Shown here: positions 21,162 to 30,381 of the stretch, piece after piece
Position numbering within the stretch: the first letter of the stretch is position 1
How the letters are laid out: each line of letters opens with the position of its first letter
The notes under the pieces: model-generated
Database searches by the model: none
Told to the model about the DNA's origin: nothing
The model's input: the letters and a program-made list of their open reading frames with translations, nothing else
Program-made: the position numbers and the translations under genes
Source of the DNA: a virus
DNA: 59,868 nt
Virus record (IMG/VR): IMGVR_UViG_3300042520_002584
Coordinates: 1 to 59,868 of that record
Reading direction: 5' to 3' (one strand)

Positions 21162-24100
21162 TTAGTTTGCATTATACAACTGACCTGAAATACTACCGTA
21201 AACATAATCACCATCACAAATAAAATTAAAAATATCAGTTGCGTTAGCGCCAGACGGTGTTGGTCTGGTATTATTTTCAGTCCAAATAACTTGAGATGGC
21301 CAAGTTATTGTATTACCGTTTGGATAGTTACCATATTTAAGAATAATAGTAAATGATCTACCGGCCGCCATTGTCATTGTAAAATTAGAATGGAATGCGA
21401 TAGTAATATTATCGGAATTCGCATTTAATTTAAATACCGTAGCTGCAGTTAAATCAATTGTTAAAGTATTAGCCGCGGTTTTAATAACAGTTTCACTATA
21501 ACCTTTAAACTTAGTATAAGTCAATTCTGATTTTGCGATAGTTAATACATCATCAGTTGAATTATATGTAACGCCAGTCATAGAATTCATAGTATATGCA
21601 GCACTAACATAAGGAACATGATTTACTGTTCCTGATGTAAAATTCTCACCGCCATTAATATGAGCTTTCCATTCTGAAGTAATAGTTTGACCAGCAACTG
21701 GAGCTTTAGTTACTAACACTAAATTTTCAGCAGTTGGGGTTGGTCCGACTTGAACACCGTTAATTAAATCAGTATTAAAATTATCGACTTTTACTTTAGA
21801 TGCAACTTTAAGTGGTGCTTCACCAGCAACGGTTGTAGTTGATTCAAAATAAGGTGCTTTAGCCCAATCTTCAAATACTGGACGTTTTTTGGCTGATAAT
21901 GTACTAATATACCATTTATAATATTCACCATCTGTAATCGCAATATTCGCATCACCGGCCATTGCAGTTACTTCGATACGTTTATGATTACTATCAGTAT
22001 TCCAACCTGTTAAAGTATTATATTTTTCTTTAAATGTTTGATCTGATAATGCGGTATATAAACTATTATCAGTTACTTTAGTTATATCATTTAAACTTTC
22101 GATAGTACTAATAGAGCCGACGGTTTTAATTTTAAAAACTCTATATAACGCCCAATTGTTTTGATCTGGATCATTATCATCATGTTTGACGAATAATGTA
22201 AATGGTGCTTTTACTGATAAATCAAGTTGAGTAGTTAAAATATCGCTATTATTATCAATAACAACTTCTTTTACTTTACCCATAATCCAACCGTACAATC
22301 TAGCTAAAGTATCATAATTACCCAAAGCTGGAACTGTTGAAGTTGAACCGTCTGCTGCATTTTCATCTATATAGGTATAGACACCAGTAATATTTTCAAT
22401 AGCATCTCGCAATTCTGACTTATCTGCTTTACCGCCAGTTAAAACACCATTAATTAATTTACCATCCATTAATTCAGGTAAAGTTCTATATGCAGCATCA
22501 GTATTTACTATACCATTATTAATATCATCCCATGCATGTTTATGTGCGGTTGGATAACGATCGTCAGTTAAACGATAATCATTACCTAAAACAACTTCTG
22601 GTTTAATAGCTAAATTAGTAACTGGATCGATGGTAGTTCCGTCTAATGCAAATACGCCTTTAGATGATGATTGTGAACCGACATTATAATCAACCGAAGT
22701 TCCGCGAGGGCGATCTGGAATATCACTCCAAACAACATGAGCACCAACTGAGAATGGAATTTGATCTAACATAATGTAGTTATTTGCATCTAATTCCGCA
22801 ATACCTTTTAATGGAGTTGATCCATTAGTTAATATAACCGCTTTATGCAAATCACCAGTTGCTATTTTACCATTTGCATCAGTTGGAATAATAACATTAT
22901 TCACATCTAATGGATTACCAGCAATATTACGTTTAATGGTTGTATTATGAATTTGTGATTGCCAAATAGCATCGGTAATATCATAACCATTTAATGTTGT
23001 TGGGTTTGATGCATCGACGATTAAACCTTTTTTATTAAATTTAACTTTAGTATACGTTTTTGATGCGTCTATATTATTCAATGAAGAAACATCATTTAAT
23101 ATTAATAAATTTGGATATTTACTAGAATAAGATGAAACATCGCTATGAACGAAATCAGGCGACATTGCTACATTATTTCTATTAAATGCGACAGTTTCGC
23201 TATCAAAAACTGGTAATCTTTCAAATGCTAAAGTTCCAGTTGTGATATTAGTAGCGTTTGTTGTATTAATAGTAGCAGATGGAGCTAAACCATCAATATT
23301 AGCAACTTTAATTTTATTAATATAACCTTTTTGTAAATCAGCCCCAGCCCCAATAGTAAATACCCCATCCATAGGAGATAACATTTCTTTCCAAGCGCCG
23401 TCATATAATGAATTATCAGCTAAGATGAAAGTTCTTGATGCGGCTTGAGCAATAACAACGTCACCTTTATTTGGAATGGTAGTTCCGTAATTATGACCAG
23501 TTAAATTAGATGGTGAAAAGCCATTTAATTTTTTTAGAACTGATTGTAAACTAAGATCGCTTGCTGTATTACCGACGACATATCCATCATAAGTTGAAAT
23601 ATCATCACTAATAACAAAAGTATCAGTTAATGCTAAATCAGGTAATAAATGAATATCAATTTTACCGTCATTGCCTAATCGAGCGTAAGTTCCTGGTAAA
23701 TTATAATCTTTTGCTAAAACATAATTTTGCAATTGATTTGATAATTCGGTTGTTGATACGGCATCAGCACAAGCTTCACTAATAGTATTGTACGCACCGC
23801 CGTCATAAACACGACCATCTTTACCGACTCGAACCCAATTAAATTTAACAGCTGGATCAACTAAAAATTTATCAGTTAATTTTAAAACGGTACCGTTAGA
23901 TGAAATAACATCGCCAGTAAAATCAGGTAACACTGCAGGAATTAATTTTCCAGATGTAATATTAGATGCATTTGTCGTATCAACTATTGCTGATCGAGAT
24001 AAACCATTAATATCAGCAGCTTCCAAATAGCGCAAACTACCTTTTTTACCATTAATTGAAATAACTCCAGTTTCTGGGGTTAATAATGGTTGCCAATTAT

Positions 24101-25697
24101 ATTGATTTGCATAATCACTATCAATCAAAATATATGATTTTTTATCAGTATTTGCAATAGCAACATCACCTTTTTTAGCATTAGTTAAATTAACTGCATC
24201 TAATTTAACATCAATTAAATGAACATTAGTAATTGATAAAGGTGGTAATTGATTTGTATTAATTAAGCCGTCTGCATTTAACCCAGCATAACCATTTGCT
24301 CTATTTTTATTATATAAACGTTCGAATGCTAATGATTGTGAGTCAATTTCGGTTTTATTATAAACGTCTTTAATACCAAGATCGGCGATAGTTGATTTAA
24401 GTTCACCTTCATAAACTAAACCTTTATTATCGACATGAACTGAATTATACCAGCCTGGAAGTAAACTTTTTTGTTTTAATGTCAATTCATTACTACCGGC
24501 GACTGATTCAACATCACCCCAAAATAGAGGTAATCTACCAACAGATAACGTTCCTTTAGAAATTAAACTAGCATTTGTTGTATCAACTCGAGCTGATTCT
24601 GCTAAATTATTGATATCATCATAATCTAAACGCGATATAGTTCCGGCTTTATTATTAATTGAGCTAACTTGGCTAACCGGTTGCAATAATTCAACCCAAT
24701 CACCTATCGCAACTGGAGATGAAACATGTCGTCTAATATAAGTTTTACGTTGATCTAAAGTAAGAACAACATCACCAACCTGACTTACTACATTAATAAG
24801 ATCCGCGTCTAATGCAATAACTTGAATATTATTAGTCGTAATACTCGGTAAAAATGATGCATTAATTTTACCATTTGGCTCTAATGAAACGTAACCATTT
24901 GGTTGATTTTTTTGTGTCGTTTTAATTGCACTATTAGATAAAACATTAAACTCAGCCGCAGTAACTGCATCTGGTGCAACTTCAGAAATAGAGTGATATT
25001 GTTCTGCGCTAACTACGACCCCAGCATCATTTAAAATAACACGATCGTATTTTTTAGATGCATCAATACCTCTAGAAATTAATCGTAAAGTTCCACCGAC
25101 TGAAATAATATCACCACCAGATGAATAAACTGGTAACATGGTTGGATCAATTTTACCATTAACGCAAGCTACATAACCACCATCAACATTTTTTTGGCTT
25201 GTTGATAAGTAACCGGCAAGTTTAGTATTAATTTCATCTGCAGTGTAAACATTCGTAATACCAGTTCGTCTAATATCCGTATATTTTGCACCACTAACAA
25301 CTAAACCTTTAGTATTTACTTTAACGAAATTATATTCAGCTAAGCCATCCGCTTGTAAATCACCATCTGGGATAGTATGCGATTTTAACTCTAATTTTAA
25401 ATTAGTTCCATCTACCGAAGATTCCATATCACCAGAAATTGGTGAATTAAAGCTAGGTAGCAATCTACCGGTTTGCATTTTAGATATATCTAAAGTTCCT
25501 GAACCAAATCGTTCCCAACCTGCAGTGGTAGACCATAAGTATAACCCACTTTCAGCAGTAGCATCACCATCATATTGGTAAACAATTTCACCCATATCTA
25601 ACGAGGTCATAGCTAAACGGTCGAGTTTAGACATTACCGGTAATACAAAATTAACCGAAGTGGAACCATCAATGAATTTAAACCCATCTACTAACAT
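21162..25697 (-). CDS. Tail-fibre protein, family A anchor (1511 aa)
   Basis: The N-terminus MLVDGFKFIDGSTSVNF, LPVMSKL and GLYLWSTTAGW segment is the third family A anchor. The body repeats modules seen in the giant fibre: SINNKAG/SINGKKG segments, NTTNAS/NATNI-(T/S)-(S/T)G steps with L-x-x-LP, VYNKTEID, KGLV and a TAHKHAW histidine site near residue 1055. The last 150 residues have the TGVTYN...TIAKS then NTLTIDL...F-x-(I/M)T(M/I)-x-x-G-x-(S/T)F-x-(I/L) pattern common at the ends of phage fibres. It follows the 240-residue gene by 57 bp and ends at a strong terminator. Structural role inferred; no enzyme motif. No late motif in the 57-bp gap, so it is probably transcribed from the promoter at 26497. 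Confidence 0.87.
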   Translation of the reverse strand: MLVDGFKFIDGSTSVNFVLPVMSKLDRLAMTSLDMGEIVYQYDGDATAESGLYLWSTTAGWERFGSGTLDISKMQTGRLLPSFNSPISGDMESSVDGTNLKLELKSHTIPDGDLQADGLAEYNFVKVNTKGLVVSGAKYTDIRRTGITNVYTADEINTKLAGYLSTSQKNVDGGYVACVNGKIDPTMLPVYSSGGDIISVGGTLRLISRGIDASKKYDRVILNDAGVVVSAEQYHSISEVAPDAVTAAEFNVLSNSAIKTTQKNQPNGYVSLEPNGKINASFLPSITTNNIQVIALDADLINVVSQVGDVVLTLDQRKTYIRRHVSSPVAIGDWVELLQPVSQVSSINNKAGTISRLDYDDINNLAESARVDTTNASLISKGTLSVGRLPLFWGDVESVAGSNELTLKQKSLLPGWYNSVHVDNKGLVYEGELKSTIADLGIKDVYNKTEIDSQSLAFERLYNKNRANGYAGLNADGLINTNQLPPLSITNVHLIDVKLDAVNLTNAKKGDVAIANTDKKSYILIDSDYANQYNWQPLLTPETGVISINGKKGSLRYLEAADINGLSRSAIVDTTNASNITSGKLIPAVLPDFTGDVISSNGTVLKLTDKFLVDPAVKFNWVRVGKDGRVYDGGAYNTISEACADAVSTTELSNQLQNYVLAKDYNLPGTYARLGNDGKIDIHLLPDLALTDTFVISDDISTYDGYVVGNTASDLSLQSVLKKLNGFSPSNLTGHNYGTTIPNKGDVVIAQAASRTFILADNSLYDGAWKEMLSPMDGVFTIGAGADLQKGYINKIKVANIDGLAPSATINTTNATNITTGTLAFERLPVFDSETVAFNRNNVAMSPDFVHSDVSSYSSKYPNLLILNDVSSLNNIDASKTYTKVKFNKKGLIVDASNPTTLNGYDITDAIWQSQIHNTTIKRNIAGNPLDVNNVIIPTDANGKIATGDLHKAVILTNGSTPLKGIAELDANNYIMLDQIPFSVGAHVVWSDIPDRPRGTSVDYNVGSQSSSKGVFALDGTTIDPVTNLAIKPEVVLGNDYRLTDDRYPTAHKHAWDDINNGIVNTDAAYRTLPELMDGKLINGVLTGGKADKSELRDAIENITGVYTYIDENAADGSTSTVPALGNYDTLARLYGWIMGKVKEVVIDNNSDILTTQLDLSVKAPFTLFVKHDDNDPDQNNWALYRVFKIKTVGSISTIESLNDITKVTDNSLYTALSDQTFKEKYNTLTGWNTDSNHKRIEVTAMAGDANIAITDGEYYKWYISTLSAKKRPVFEDWAKAPYFESTTTVAGEAPLKVASKVKVDNFNTDLINGVQVGPTPTAENLVLVTKAPVAGQTITSEWKAHINGGENFTSGTVNHVPYVSAAYTMNSMTGVTYNSTDDVLTIAKSELTYTKFKGYSETVIKTAANTLTIDLTAATVFKLNANSDNITIAFHSNFTMTMAAGRSFTIILKYGNYPNGNTITWPSQVIWTENNTRPTPSGANATDIFNFICDGDYVYGSISGQLYNAN

Positions 25698-25754
25698 ATT
25701 AATTATATCCTTGTATGTTAAATACCCAAACGAGTATTAATTGCTAAAATTTTA

Positions 25755-26477
25755 TTATTGCAATGCAGCTACCGCTGTTTGCAATGCCGTTATTTGTGTT
25801 TGTTTTGCTGCCAATAATGAATCGACTTCGGTTTTTGTATATGTTGTTGATTTATCTGATTTTAATCCTAAAGCAGTCGCCATTGCTGTTTGATCTGCTT
25901 TTAACCCTAAAGCCGTTTGGGTCGCCGTGCTAATAGGTTTATTCAAATCTGAAGTATTATCTGCGTTTGGCAAACCAACATTATCTTTAGTGAATCCTGA
26001 AATTAAAGTAAAATCAGTTATTCTGGATTTTAATTGGATCCAATCTGCAGTATTTCGATAATTAAACGTTATTAACAAATACGTATAATCACCGATTATG
26101 GCAATTTCACCTTTTTTAATACCAGTTAATCCAAATAATGTTGTAAATGAATTACAAACATACGTTCTACTATTTGGGATTTTCGGTGGCCACGTAGGAT
26201 CTATTATATCATCGATAGTTACGCCTATATAACCATCAGGCTGCATCATATTAACGGTTGCATTAACTACGTCAGTATTAGTTGGTTCAGCTACTGCAGT
26301 TTTAGTTCCGCCAGTTTTTTTATATAACTTATATGGATTATCGGTTAGTAAAATTAACCCATCAGTAAACGTTGCGGTGGCATATAAAGCATTAGTAGTA
26401 TTTTGAATTATATGGGATGTACTAGTACCCATTAATGTATTTAATTTATCGATAATCATATGAGTGTTATTATCCAT
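25755..26477 (-). CDS. Small fibre-like protein with C-terminal coiled coil (240 aa)
   Basis: No full-length family recognised. The protein contains a QPDGYIGV segment and a KKGEIAIIGDYTYLL segment that match linker modules of the neighbouring fibres, then a DFTLISG...VGL-x-NADNTSDLNKPIS stretch typical of phage fibre ends, then TYTKTEVDSLLAAK and a heptad-like tail ending in LQ. The DNTSD-x-NKPIS and TKTEVD motifs are widespread in tail fibres. Start: an ATG at 26477 was chosen; a second in-frame ATG at 26459 is possible, since neither has a clear Shine-Dalgarno. Likely a short fibre or adaptor co-transcribed with the 1511-residue gene. Confidence 0.72.
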   Translation of the reverse strand: MDNNTHMIIDKLNTLMGTSTSHIIQNTTNALYATATFTDGLILLTDNPYKLYKKTGGTKTAVAEPTNTDVVNATVNMMQPDGYIGVTIDDIIDPTWPPKIPNSRTYVCNSFTTLFGLTGIKKGEIAIIGDYTYLLITFNYRNTADWIQLKSRITDFTLISGFTKDNVGLPNADNTSDLNKPISTATQTALGLKADQTAMATALGLKSDKSTTYTKTEVDSLLAAKQTQITALQTAVAALQ

Positions 26478-26496
26478 TATTACTTAATATAAGTTA

Positions 26497-26504
26497 TATT
26501 TATT
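26497..26504 (-). promoter_or_regulatory. Late-type promoter motif AATAAATA
   Basis: Minus strand AATAAATA, 19 bp before the ATG at 26477 and 37 bp before the alternative ATG at 26459. Confidence 0.5.
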
Positions 26505-26539
26505 ACCCGTTATAAATTAACCAACTAATTAGGCAATAA

Positions 26540-26571
26540 AAAACCCGCTTGATTTTCATCAAGCGGGTTTT
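26540..26571 (-). terminator. Intrinsic terminator after the capsid gene
   Basis: Perfect 14-bp stem (aaaacccgcttgat / atcaagcgggtttt) with loop tttc. On the minus strand the stem runs into a TTTTTT tract, 27 bp after the stop of the major capsid gene. This isolates capsid transcription from the fibre locus. Confidence 0.92.
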
Positions 26572-26598
26572 GATTAAGCTAATTTATAAAATTAGATT

Positions 26599-27999
26599 TT
26601 ATTGTAAGCTTAAGTTAGTAACAGTCAATTTACCATAGTAGTCAGAGCTGTTAGCTAATGAACTACGACGATCAGTAAATGATGCTTTACCATAACGTGT
26701 CATCAATGAAATCATTGGTTGAGTTGTTGATGGATTCATAATGATACCAGAAGACATCAATGGAATATATGGACAGTAGAAATAACCTGTATCAGTTTCG
26801 CCATTACCACCTTTATAACCAACTAAGATAGCATCATCGCCTGTACCTTGTGAATATAAACCAGATGCTAATGCATCAGTTGAACGAACGTTGTTCCACA
26901 AGTAGCTGTAAACTTTGATTTGACCATTTAAAGTACCAACCAATTTTGTATTGTTTGGACCTTGGAATGAACCTTCAACTGCAGGTGCAAAAACTGATTT
27001 AGAAGCTGTTTGCAATACAGAAACGATCATTGGAGAAACAACGATCCAGTTTGCTGAATTACGACGTGTTCTACGACCAATCTCATTCGCTACATAGTTG
27101 ATTTGAACGCCTAAGTTAGCTAAACGATCACCGACGAATGTTGGTTTGTAGTAACCAGCTGCTGCAGGAACTGAACCATCAAATGTTGAAATAGTACCAG
27201 CTAATGACAATAAGTCAGTGATGATTTCATTATCAATCTCTTGAACGATTTCAGCTGACATAGCTTGTGTCATTTCGTTTTCGATATCTAAACCGTGTTG
27301 CGAAGACAAATCTTGCATTGCTTCAACAGTCCAGCTAGCTTGTAATTTACGTGAGTTAGCTTCAACCGCTTGTGATACGATTTCCATACCAAAACGACGA
27401 CCACCTGAACCTTCTAAGTAAGTACCACCACCGCCGTATAACGGACCAGTTGCGCCTAAACCAGTGATAGTAGCACCGGCAGTTGCATCTAAAGCTGAAC
27501 CCCAACCTGTACCAGATGGTGCAGTAGCGCTTGAGAAAGTACCACCACCAAAACCACCAGTACCAGCAGTTTGAGCACCGCCAATTTGACCAGAATAAAA
27601 ACGACGGATCAAATTAACGTTACCGAACGCTTCTGAGTCAGTTGCTGTATCAATTGCACCAATACCACCATCGATATCACTAAATGCACTAGGTGCCGCA
27701 ATTGAATCTTGATATTTTAAACGCATAGAATAAACTAATCCAACTGGACCGGTCATTGGTTGAACACCAACTAACTCAGTTGCAATCGCATTAGGAATAA
27801 CCCGGCGAATCATTGGAATCATAATTTTACGTAAGCCTGCAATTGCAGAAGCACTTGTAGAACCATCAGCAGCTGTTTCCGTCAGCATTTGTTTTTGGTT
27901 TTCTAATAAAGGTGCAACCATTTTGCGTTTGTTTTCTGGTAAACCTTCAAGCAATTTGCTTTTAAGATCACCCCAGTTTTCGTTTAATTCTGTAATCAT
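26599..27999 (-). CDS. gp23: Major capsid protein, T4 gp23-like (466 aa)
   Basis: Forms the hexamers of the head shell. The segment at about residues 65-90 (MIRRVIPNAIA, then GVQPM) aligns with the same region of T4 gp23 (MVRRAIPNLIA, GVQPM), and the C-terminal SLMTRYGKASFTDRR segment also fits the family. The length is slightly below the roughly 520 of T4. The N-terminal 41 residues end in LTE before TAAD, a good (L/I)-x-E site for the gp21 protease, as in T4 where gp23 loses its first 65 residues. A glycine-rich loop lies near residues 145-210. Shine-Dalgarno AGGAG precedes the ATG, a late-type motif lies 37 bp upstream, and a strong terminator follows. Scaffold gene 22 is immediately upstream. 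Confidence 0.96.
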   Translation of the reverse strand: MITELNENWGDLKSKLLEGLPENKRKMVAPLLENQKQMLTETAADGSTSASAIAGLRKIMIPMIRRVIPNAIATELVGVQPMTGPVGLVYSMRLKYQDSIAAPSAFSDIDGGIGAIDTATDSEAFGNVNLIRRFYSGQIGGAQTAGTGGFGGGTFSSATAPSGTGWGSALDATAGATITGLGATGPLYGGGGTYLEGSGGRRFGMEIVSQAVEANSRKLQASWTVEAMQDLSSQHGLDIENEMTQAMSAEIVQEIDNEIITDLLSLAGTISTFDGSVPAAAGYYKPTFVGDRLANLGVQINYVANEIGRRTRRNSANWIVVSPMIVSVLQTASKSVFAPAVEGSFQGPNNTKLVGTLNGQIKVYSYLWNNVRSTDALASGLYSQGTGDDAILVGYKGGNGETDTGYFYCPYIPLMSSGIIMNPSTTQPMISLMTRYGKASFTDRRSSLANSSDYYGKLTVTNLSLQ

Positions 28000-28036
28000 T
28001 GTGTAAATACTCCTAGTTTCTTTAAAAAATTAAATA

Positions 28037-28044
28037 TATTTATT
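28037..28044 (-). promoter_or_regulatory. Late-type promoter motif AATAAATA (capsid gene)
   Basis: Minus strand AATAAATA, 37 bp before the capsid ATG, in the 59-bp gap after the scaffold gene. Confidence 0.6.
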
Positions 28045-28058
28045 GAATCGTACTAAAA

Positions 28059-28994
28059 TCAACCGAGTCCGGCTAATCTAAGAATTTGTGCTTTAATATC
28101 GACGGCTTCGCTTACAACAGTAGTTGCAGCAGGTTGTTCTTGGCCTTGCGTATCACCATCAATAATAATAGTTTCAGTAGTTGTTACATCTACTGGAGCA
28201 GCTGATTCGTCAAGTTGAGCCGATTTTGACCCAGTCGATTGATCAATGGATTCTTTAATTACTTTTTTAACATATAATTTATATGCTTCTTCTAATTTAT
28301 CAGTGGCTACACTAGAAAGAATAGATTCCATCAAATCTTTTTGATAGCCAGAAAGAGGAGCAAGAACTGATTCTAATTTAACTTTACGATACAATTCTTC
28401 TTTTTCTTTCTTAACGTTTTTATAATTTTTAAACAATTTATCCAATTTTGTTTTAGCTTCAACTAATTGAGCTTCAGTTTCGCTTGGATTAACATAATGT
28501 TTATTGTATTCGTGAGCAAAAGCTTCAAATACTTTACGACCGAAGTCTAATTTTTTCGCTTCATGAATATCAGCTTTTAATGATTTAAATTCTTCATGTA
28601 AACGAGTTTCTAAGAAAATGTCAAGCTGTTTTACTAACTGAACCATTTCTTCTTTCAATTGTTTGCCTAATGCTTTCTTTTCTTTAGCAATTTCAACAAT
28701 TTTTTCTGCTTCTAGATCGCGAAATGCTTTAATGTCATTGCGCAACACTTTCATTTCCGCCAATAAGAAATCATTAACTTTACTATCAATTGCTTCAATT
28801 AACATCTCACGTTGAGTTGTATATTGTTCATGCAATTCGATTTTTGTTTGAGCAATAGTTTCAGCTTTAGCTTCTGCTACTGCAGCGTCGACCGCAGCAG
28901 TTAATGAAGCAGAAAATGCTTCTTCTAATTCTTGTTTACTTTCATCTGTCAGGATACCTGATTCTGCAAGTAATTTTTTAAGAATTTCATTCAT
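28059..28994 (-). CDS. gp22: Prohead scaffold core protein, T4 gp22-like (311 aa)
   Basis: Predicted major scaffold of the prohead, degraded by the gp21 protease during maturation. The protein is highly charged and almost entirely helical or coiled coil. A segment near residues 210-250 (SGYQKDLMESIL...KLEEAYKLYVKKV) fits the conserved C-terminal region of gp22 proteins. Start: an ATG at 28994 (MNEILKK) is preferred over the in-frame ATG at 29033, because GGGAG sits 9 nt before it and the late-type motif at 29042 would then lie at the usual distance. LLAE at residues 8-11 is a possible gp21 site. Its position just before gene 23 matches the T4 order. Confidence 0.87.
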   Translation of the reverse strand: MNEILKKLLAESGILTDESKQELEEAFSASLTAAVDAAVAEAKAETIAQTKIELHEQYTTQREMLIEAIDSKVNDFLLAEMKVLRNDIKAFRDLEAEKIVEIAKEKKALGKQLKEEMVQLVKQLDIFLETRLHEEFKSLKADIHEAKKLDFGRKVFEAFAHEYNKHYVNPSETEAQLVEAKTKLDKLFKNYKNVKKEKEELYRKVKLESVLAPLSGYQKDLMESILSSVATDKLEEAYKLYVKKVIKESIDQSTGSKSAQLDESAAPVDVTTTETIIIDGDTQGQEQPAATTVVSEAVDIKAQILRLAGLG

Positions 28995-29041
28995 ATAAAA
29001 AATCTCCCGGGAATATAATTTAGATGTTGCCATATTTGGTT

Positions 29042-29049
29042 TATTTATG
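29042..29049 (-). promoter_or_regulatory. Late-type promoter motif CATAAATA (scaffold gene)
   Basis: Minus strand CATAAATA, 47 bp before the preferred ATG at 28994. A perfect minus-strand TATAAATA also lies farther upstream at 29115-29122. Confidence 0.5.
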
Positions 29050-29233
29050 AGCTATAACCTGATGCAGGAATTTTCAATTGTTTACAAATATGTCTTTAAA
29101 AATTGTAATTTAAATATTTATACTAATGGAAAATAAATATTTGTATTAAATGGGGGAAATCATATGGTTTTTTACTAATTAAACCGATCTAAACCTAAAT
29201 TTTTATCAAAGTAATGGATTTGGATAAGAAGCT

Positions 29234-29428
29234 ATGGATAACACTAAATTAGAGGATGATTTCGAGAAGCAGACGTTAATTGCCCAACATGAATTAGAGC
29301 TTAGTAGATGTAATAAAACGATTAATTGTATGCAGACGACGATAGCTGAATTAGCTCAAAAATTACAAGCTTATCAGCAGATAGATAAAAAACAAAAGAA
29401 GAAAAAAAAGAAAAAAGGCAAAGATTAA
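29234..29428 (+). CDS. Small coiled-coil protein with lysine tail (64 aa)
   Basis: No family recognised. Residues 1-50 are acidic then helical with heptad-like leucines; the last 15 residues are almost all lysine (KKQKKKKKKKGKD). It is the only plus-strand gene in a minus-strand region and ends inside its own terminator, an arrangement common for short phage genes. The Shine-Dalgarno is weak (AGAAG). A plus-strand AATAAATA at 29132-29139 is rather far upstream (94 bp) to be its promoter. The lysine tail could bind nucleic acid; this is inference. Confidence 0.6.
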   Translation: MDNTKLEDDFEKQTLIAQHELELSRCNKTINCMQTTIAELAQKLQAYQQIDKKQKKKKKKKGKD

Positions 29429-29446
29429 TAAAATCTTTGCCTTTTT
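29412..29446. terminator. Bidirectional intrinsic terminator
   Basis: Perfect 15-bp stem (aaaaaggcaaagatt / aatctttgccttttt) with a 5-nt loop, flanked by T runs in both directions. It serves the small plus-strand gene, whose stop lies in the stem, and the convergent sirtuin gene ending at 29466. Confidence 0.9.
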
Positions 29447-29465
29447 GTTGTATTATGATTTAAAT

Positions 29466-30131
29466 TTAGATAATACTATTTACAAACTGAGGTACTTTTT
29501 CGCAAGCCGATCCTTCTAATGAATCAACTTTAATTGCTGTTTCAGGTATTGATTTATCAATAATAGTAATCTTACAATCGGGAGGTGTAAAAAATAAAAG
29601 ACTCGCCGCCGGGTAAACAACCAAACTAGTTCCAATAACAACTAAATGATCTGCATTACGAACTTCGTCAACTGCTTTATCTAATAACGGAACCGGCTCA
29701 TAAAACCAAACGATATGGGGTCTTAATTGATGACCATTCGGACTAAAATCACCTAAATTAATATCACCCGGATTATCATAAACATCATCAGTTACTTCAT
29801 CTCTAGCTTTTAATAATTCGCCGTGCAAATGAATAATATTAGTCGAACCAGCACGTTCATGCAAATCATCAACATTCTGAGTTATAACAACGACATCATG
29901 ATGTTTTTCTAATTCTGCTAATGCATAATGCGCTAAATTAGGAGTTACTTCATGTAATTGTCTTCGTCTTTGATTATAAAACTCTAAGACTAAATCTGGA
30001 TTCATTTCCCAACCCCAAGGAGTTGCGATTTCTTCAATATTATGATTTTCCCATAATCCATTCGAATCACGAAATGTAGAAATTCCAGATTCCGCACTAA
30101 TACCAGCTCCAGTTAAAACAACAATTTTCAA
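29466..30131 (-). CDS. Zinc-free sirtuin, NAD-dependent protein deacylase (221 aa)
   Basis: Sir2-family enzyme that would use NAD+ to remove lysine acyl groups. Seen: the NAD-binding GAGISAESG at 8-16, FRD at 20-22, TQNVDDLHERAG at 84-95, catalytic His103 in HLHG and GTSL near 178. Tyr52-x-x-Arg55 matches the pair that selects succinyl/malonyl groups in SIRT5-type enzymes, so desuccinylase activity is plausible. The four zinc-binding cysteines between HG and LRPHIVWF are absent; that region is short and acidic, as in a known subgroup of bacterial sirtuins. The start is TTG at 30131 with GGAG 7 nt upstream; the nearby ATG is out of frame. It is the last gene of the minus-strand small-gene cluster. 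Confidence 0.93.
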   Translation of the reverse strand: MKIVVLTGAGISAESGISTFRDSNGLWENHNIEEIATPWGWEMNPDLVLEFYNQRRRQLHEVTPNLAHYALAELEKHHDVVVITQNVDDLHERAGSTNIIHLHGELLKARDEVTDDVYDNPGDINLGDFSPNGHQLRPHIVWFYEPVPLLDKAVDEVRNADHLVVIGTSLVVYPAASLLFFTPPDCKITIIDKSIPETAIKVDSLEGSACEKVPQFVNSII

Positions 30132-30198
30132 AGTAAGTCTCCATTAAAAGTATATAATTTACCTATTAAAATAATAAGTAAATGATATAATTTCATAA

Positions 30199-30381
30199 TT
30201 AAACCCCATTATCTCTATTAAACGATTGAACATACATCAATCGACCTTCTGGCGTATCAAAATCCCATTTTCGAATTTCATCATCAATCCATCGTTTAAC
30301 ATCTTCTTGTTTCTCAGTATGAACATGACTTTTTCTAAGTAATGGATTCTGAGCAACATAATTTCTATATTTCAAATTCAT
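30199..30381 (-). CDS. Small hypothetical protein (60 aa)
   Basis: No family recognised; a charged, probably helical protein with an EDVKRWIDDEIRKW segment and no membrane span. Its ATG lies inside the end of the preceding gene (17-bp overlap) with GGAG 7 nt upstream, the pattern of translationally coupled phage genes. The coupling and good ribosome-binding site are the main support for it being real. Confidence 0.6.
   Translation of the reverse strand: MNLKYRNYVAQNPLLRKSHVHTEKQEDVKRWIDDEIRKWDFDTPEGRLMYVQSFNRDNGV

Noticed and set aside
29132-29139. AATAAATA as promoter of the 64-aa plus-strand gene
   Set aside because: At 94 bp from the start it is well outside the 19-53 bp range seen elsewhere.
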